Below, piece by piece: positions 39,301 through 45,300 of a stretch of DNA of 64,000 nt. Source of the DNA: Ashinkailepas kermadecensis (taxonomy: Eukaryota > Arthropoda > Thecostraca > Neolepadidae). The first letter of the stretch is position 1, and the number at the start of each line of letters is the position of its first letter. The position numbers were made by a program, and so were the translations under genes. The stretch covers positions 273,501 to 337,500 of the forward strand of contig JAOTOM010004574.1 in NCBI GenBank assembly GCA_034440615.1. The letters run 5' to 3'. The notes beneath the pieces were generated by a model. It made no database searches, had not been told where the DNA came from, and saw only the letters and a program-made list of their open reading frames with translations.

Positions 39301-42300
39301 TACTGGCTGAAAACGACCCAATGGCAAACAGGGCATTGGGATTGGCATGAGCTTGTGAAAAGGAAGGTTTCCATGCAGCCAGGTTCCATGATTCAATGCC
39401 TGGGCCACCTGCAAACAGAATCACACCTATGCATGACAGAAAAATGTCAAGGAAGGGAAGATACTCAAGCATGCAGAAACAGGAGAATAGAAATTGATGC
39501 AAGATGTAAGATGCAATAGAGCTACAGATGTGGAATGCAAGGTCATGCCTCAAGCAACTGTAAATTTAAGAATGCAGAATGGTTTACATCCAACAAGAAA
39601 GAGCATACAGCCAAGGTATGCTGTGGTAGAAGTGGACAGGTGAATAAGATGGATGGCAATAACCTACCAGATGAAGGAATGATGATGCATGTCACTGGGA
39701 GAGTTCAGGTCAATCAAAAAGAAAGGTTCCTGACGGTGTCAAAATAATGACTTTTCGTTAGGTGTGAAATGTCGAAACGAGGACAGCAGGATGTCAAGAT
39801 CGCCATGGACCTAATGTTACATACAATCTTGCTAAATCATGCAAACCCAGCTTTGATAAAATTGTGTGCATATGACTGTTTCCATTGTGCATGCTTTGAA
39901 AGGTACCTAATTTCGGGATAATGATAGCAACACAAATGATACAAACACCAATGCTATACACAGATATTGCAAAACATAGCACATCATAGGCTATAAACTT
40001 GTATTGTATAACATAGCACATCATATGTAATCCCTTCAACCGGAATTGTGCTAGGGTATGTTCTTTACCACTATTCTAGGTTGGATTGAAGCATGGTTAA
40101 GGGGAAGGAAACAAAGGGTAGTGTTAAAAGGATGTAAATCTGAATGGAAGGACATTCTGAGTGGAGTGCCACAGGGCTCTGTTCTAGGGCCATTTCTCTT
40201 TATCATCTTTGTGAATAGCATTGAAGTAGGGCTTAGGAATAGGGTGTTCAAATTTGCTTATGACATCAAATTGGTAGGAGTGGCTAACAGTTGTGAGCAA
40301 TCTAGTAATATTCAACTGGACTTGGAGGATCTAAAAAAGTGGGCTGATAAATGGCAGATGTCTTTCAGCTATAAAAAAGTAAGGTTATGCATCTTGGGTC
40401 TGGATGATGATGATGATGAATTGGTGTTTAGGGGCGCGTCGACTGCAAAGGTCATTTTGCGCCCATAACTGTGTTGATAGCTAATCTATTATGCTCCTAT
40501 AGTAGTCAGTAATTAATAGTCTTCAGGGGCGGCGATATACTACATCAAAACGTGCTTGTTGAAGAAAAGTAAAAATGTATCCAGACGATACAACCTCAGA
40601 GTCATTGTTTAGTAGCATTCGTAAAGTGTCGATGTTTACCCGTCCTAAAATATGGCGTCGGAGAGGGTCCAGTAGTACACAATCTACTAAAACATGATAC
40701 ACGGTAAGCGGGTCCGAACAGCGTGGGCATAAAGGTTGGTCATCACCGGTCAGTATATAGCTATGTGTTGCGAATGTATGGCCAATCCTCAATCGGCAGA
40801 GCGTTACTTCCTCCCGTCGCGAGGTCCGGTGTGAGGACTGCCACATACCCAGTACCGGCTTTATAACCCTCAACTTACTAGGTTTGGAGTTCCAGGTTCG
40901 TTGCCATTCGGACCGTATATGTGATATAATGGAGGGGTATATATCACTTGGAGGAAGACGCAGACGAACTTCACGGCCATTACTGATTGCGTGCTTAGCG
41001 GTTATATCGGCAGCTTCATTACCTGCGAGTCCAACATGGCTGGGGGTCCAGCAGAATACGACGTTTTTTCCGATAGTAGTTAGGGATTTGACGACTTTGG
41101 GGCTTGGGTCTGGAGGTGAGACTTTCAGATATACAGTGGGAGGTAGGAGATTGTATGTTACTGAAGAGGACAGAGATTTAGGTGTGTTAGTTTCAAGACC
41201 TTAAAGTTAAAAAAGCAATGTGTCTCAGTTAGGAACAGGGCAATCAGAATGCTGGGAATCATTAATAGGGGTGTGAGGTGTAAGAGCATAAAAGTGACGA
41301 AAATGCTGTACTTGGCCTATGCATGACCCCACTTGGAATACTCTGTACAGGCATGGATCCCTTACTTAGAAAAAGATATAGATATGCTAGAAAGAGTGCA
41401 GCACAAAGCCACTAGACCCATCAGTGGACTAGGTAACTTATAATATGGGGAACGACTTATGGCATTAGATATGTACTCACTCAAATACAGGAGATTAAGG
41501 GGTGATATGATTGAAAGGTATAAAATGATTAAGGGCTAGATCAGGTCAATCTGAATGATGCCCTTGTATTTAGACTATCACATAGGGGTCATCAATTCAG
41601 GTTAGACAAATAAAGGTGTAGGACAGTTAAGCAACAAGAGGTCTTCAGTCAAAGGATAGTTGATCAGTGGAATAGTCTGCCTGCTGATGTTGTGGAGAGT
41701 CCCTCATTGAATGTATTTAAAAATAGGGTGGACAACCATTTTAGGTTGCAAAATATTATTTTTGAGGTCTAAGGGGTGATGAATGGGGTGATATCTATGC
41801 TAAGTGGGTGTGCACTAGTTAGTTATTTGGGTTTAAAGGGCACATCAACTGCAATGGTCATATAGCACCCATAGTGGGTGTGCACTGTACAGGCCCCTGT
41901 AGGTAGGCATGGATGGAGTCTGAAAATTATTTTTGATCATGCTGATAAATTGATTATCATATTAGCTATATAGGGTATATTATACTACTATTATTATATT
42001 ATACTATATAGATTATAGGGTATACCTAGCAGTGGATTCAGCACCAACCTTTGGGTATATGCTACTGATAAGACTGGCTATGGTAGTACAATGGGGCATG
42101 ATTGGAGGAGTTTGGAATTGTTGAGGAGTGTGATATGCAATATCAGGTGAATGGTGCTAGATGGGCTGGGATATATAGTTTACCCTAACCTGGTGATGGA
42201 TATGGAACCAGATCCATACAGCATGTTGAGCACACTTCTGACATGGTGCATAGAGGACATTATCTATTTCTCATGCCCTGAAACTGTCTTTACTTCAAGT

Positions 42301-45300
42301 ATTTCTCTTTTACTTCAAGCCCAATGGCACTTCAAGAAAAAATACTGTAGAAAAATGCTTCTGAACATGATTAAGATGATGTGACCACTCCGTCCTGTGG
42401 CAAAAGAGAATGCATTTCTTGGAGTGTTCTGAAATATAATGTTAATTTTGGCAAGTTTTTAATACTTTTTGTATAAAAAGATATTAGGCTAGGTTAGGTT
42501 AGGCAGGATGCTACAGGTATGAATGTTCATCAACTGAAAAGCATGCATTTGGCATGGGGATGAATGGGGACAATGTCTTAATGCAGCATTAAAATATTGG
42601 TTTTCGTTAGCTGTGAGATGTCGAAATCAGTCCACTAGGATGTCAAAATTCGCCATGAAACAATATCATTTAGAATATCGCTAAATTCCTTTAAACTCAA
42701 TTTTGAGCCCATAGCCTACTCATATGTGCATCTTTATGTTTATCATGGGAGATGCCTAATATAGGGATGCTTATGTTAATGAGAATGATAAGAATGACAA
42801 ACTATCAGCAAATTGAATTGAATTGAACAGTAGACCATCTCTTTACTTGAAATCATGTTAGGTACAAGATGAATTTACCCCCAAAACACCTATCTTATTC
42901 TGATTTTATATTTTAAAACATTTCATGCATAGGTATTTCACACTTGCATGTAGGTATATTTCTAGACATTTTCACCAACTGGATCAACGTCAATTTTAGC
43001 CAAATTGCAAATATGCTTACCAGCATCTTGATGTGTCTGCACTCACTCATGTACATTCAATTTGATTTTGAAAATACACATGTTTGCCTTTATAAAGCAA
43101 ACATATCGGCTAGGTTTGGTTAGGTTAGGTCAGTTTAGGTTTTTTAAGTTGGATTTTTATCAAATTTTTTACCAAATCAAAAAAAATTGAAACTTGCTTT
43201 TTCTTCACATGCAGCTGATGTTAGGTAGGTTTGATAAATTGCTAAATAAATCATTTTCCTAATTTTATTTTTAGGATTTCTTCTCCAAAGGGAGGTTAGG
43301 CTTGGTTAGGTTAGGTTATGTTGCATTTGCATTTTATTTTTTAAACATGTCTTCATGCTGTTACCTAACTCAAAGCCCCTTTTTGCATTATTTTGCTCAC
43401 AACCTTACAAGTAAGCATTTGCATAGAAAATGAGTGGTCCCATCATCTTAGTCACATTCATAAACATTGCAATGGAATTATATATTCCCAAAATTCACAA
43501 AACACCTAAAACCATAAATTTACCATTTCAAGATGCTGCAAGAAAATACTTACAAATGATGAGCAAAAAAAAACAAAGGTGCAGCAGGATGAAACCAGAA
43601 TTTCTGTGGTTACATTTAAATGGCAGCATGCGTGAGTCACTCCGACAATATTGCTGGTTTAAGGGCAGAAACATCAATATGCTTAGGTTGTGCATAGGTA
43701 GGTAAGTAGATGTGGGTAATCTTAAAGTATTACCCCTCACACTTTCTTTATGGGTCTGTTCCTGACCCTGCTCCAAAAAAAGAGTAGAGCAACTTGGAGC
43801 TCCAAGTTGCTCTACTCTTTTTTTGGAGCAGGATCAGGAACAGACCCAAAGCGTTCTGCAAATGTATCTTCAGCACCACATTTGTGCTACTCCAAGCTGC
43901 TCCAAGCTGCCCCTGCTCTCGGCCAGAGTAAGTTGGAGTAAGTTGGAGCTACTCCGTTCTGCTCCGAAAATGCACAGGAACAAGGAGCAGCTACTCCAAG
44001 TTGCTCGGAGCAGCTTGGAGCAGGTTCAGGAACAGACCCTATATAAACAATGCATCTGAGTCACTGTCAGCTGGCTGCCAGTCAGCTGTTGGTGACGTCA
44101 CTCAAACGTACAGACACACCTCCAGCTGAGTGCACTGAATGACCCCAGGGCATCACCAAGAATATTTATAAGGGATCGATGCAGTGCTCATCCAGGTAAT
44201 CTTTACCTTTTGGCCAACACATACTGCCAAAGTTAGTGATTTGTAAAGAGGTGTACAGTGGGGAACAGTGACGTCACAGGAGTCGGGGAAGTGACGTCAC
44301 AGGAGTCGGGTGTCGGTAAAGATTACCACCTAATCTCGACTAAGATAATGTAGCCTAATATACAAAATGTATCATAGCATAATATAATCTAACCTAACCT
44401 AACCGGAAAACCAGAATCCTCCAAAGCAAATTTTTTGGCACTTGTGACGTGATGTCACTTCCCTAACTCCTGTGATGTCACTGTTCCCCACTGTACACCT
44501 CTTTGCAAATCACTAACCTTGGCAGTATGTGTCGGCCGAAAGGTAAAGATTACCGCTCATCCATGGGCATCAGCAACAAATTTATGTCTATAAAGCAGTT
44601 GTGGAGGTATATATTCAGGGCTTCACAGGATATTTTTCTTCAATGGGTGGTGGTTGAGATGGCACTTTAGATACAGCACAAGGAATTTTGGTAATCTTTA
44701 CCTTTTGGCTGACACATACTGACAAGGTTAGTGATTTGCAGAGGTGTACAGTAGGGAAGTGATGTCACAGGAGTCAGGGAAGTAATGTCACGGGAGTCGG
44801 GTGTCAGTAAAGATTACCACCTAACCTAGACTAAGATAATGTAGCATAATATACAAAATGTATCATAGCATAATATAGCCAAACCTAACCTAACCTAACC
44901 GGAAAACCAGAATCCTCCGAATCTTGTGACGTCGTGACGTCACTTCCGACTCATGGCATCACTGTTCCCCACTGGACACCTCTTTACAAATCACTAACCC
45001 TGTTAGTATGTGTCGGCCAAAAGGTAGATTACCAGAATTTCCTGCTAGGGGAGGGTGTGCAGATTCTATTTCAGTTTTCATGATGCTGAAAACCTAACCT
45101 AACCTAACCCTTAGAAACATTCCTGGTGATGCCCTTGGGTCATTCAGTGCACCCAGCTGGGGGGTGTCTCGGTATGTTTGAGTGACATCACCAACAGCTG
45201 ACTGGCAGTCAGCTGATGATAGCTTGGATACATTGAGATAAAGGAAGTGTGAGGGGTAATACTTGAAGAATACCATAGATGTGTAGGTCAAGGTAGACTT

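Larger units (their letters stand above)
43705..45270. mobile_element. Large inverted-repeat element carrying three nested insertions
   Basis: Arms at about 43705-43751 plus 44041-44172 and at about 45112-45270 are reverse complements (agtattacccctcacactt, agctgactgccagtcagctg, gtgcactgaatgacccca). The left arm is split by a palindromic element (43752-44039). The interior contains two copies of a 340-360 bp MITE. The right arm preserves the uninterrupted site for the palindromic element. Confidence 0.8.

Noticed and set aside
39264..39411. Possible extra TAF4 exon on the minus strand (VAQALNHGTWLHGN)
   Set aside because: Good acceptor but only a very weak donor (CCA|GTAGCT) and no TAF4 similarity; exon 1 to exon 2 joins in phase without it.
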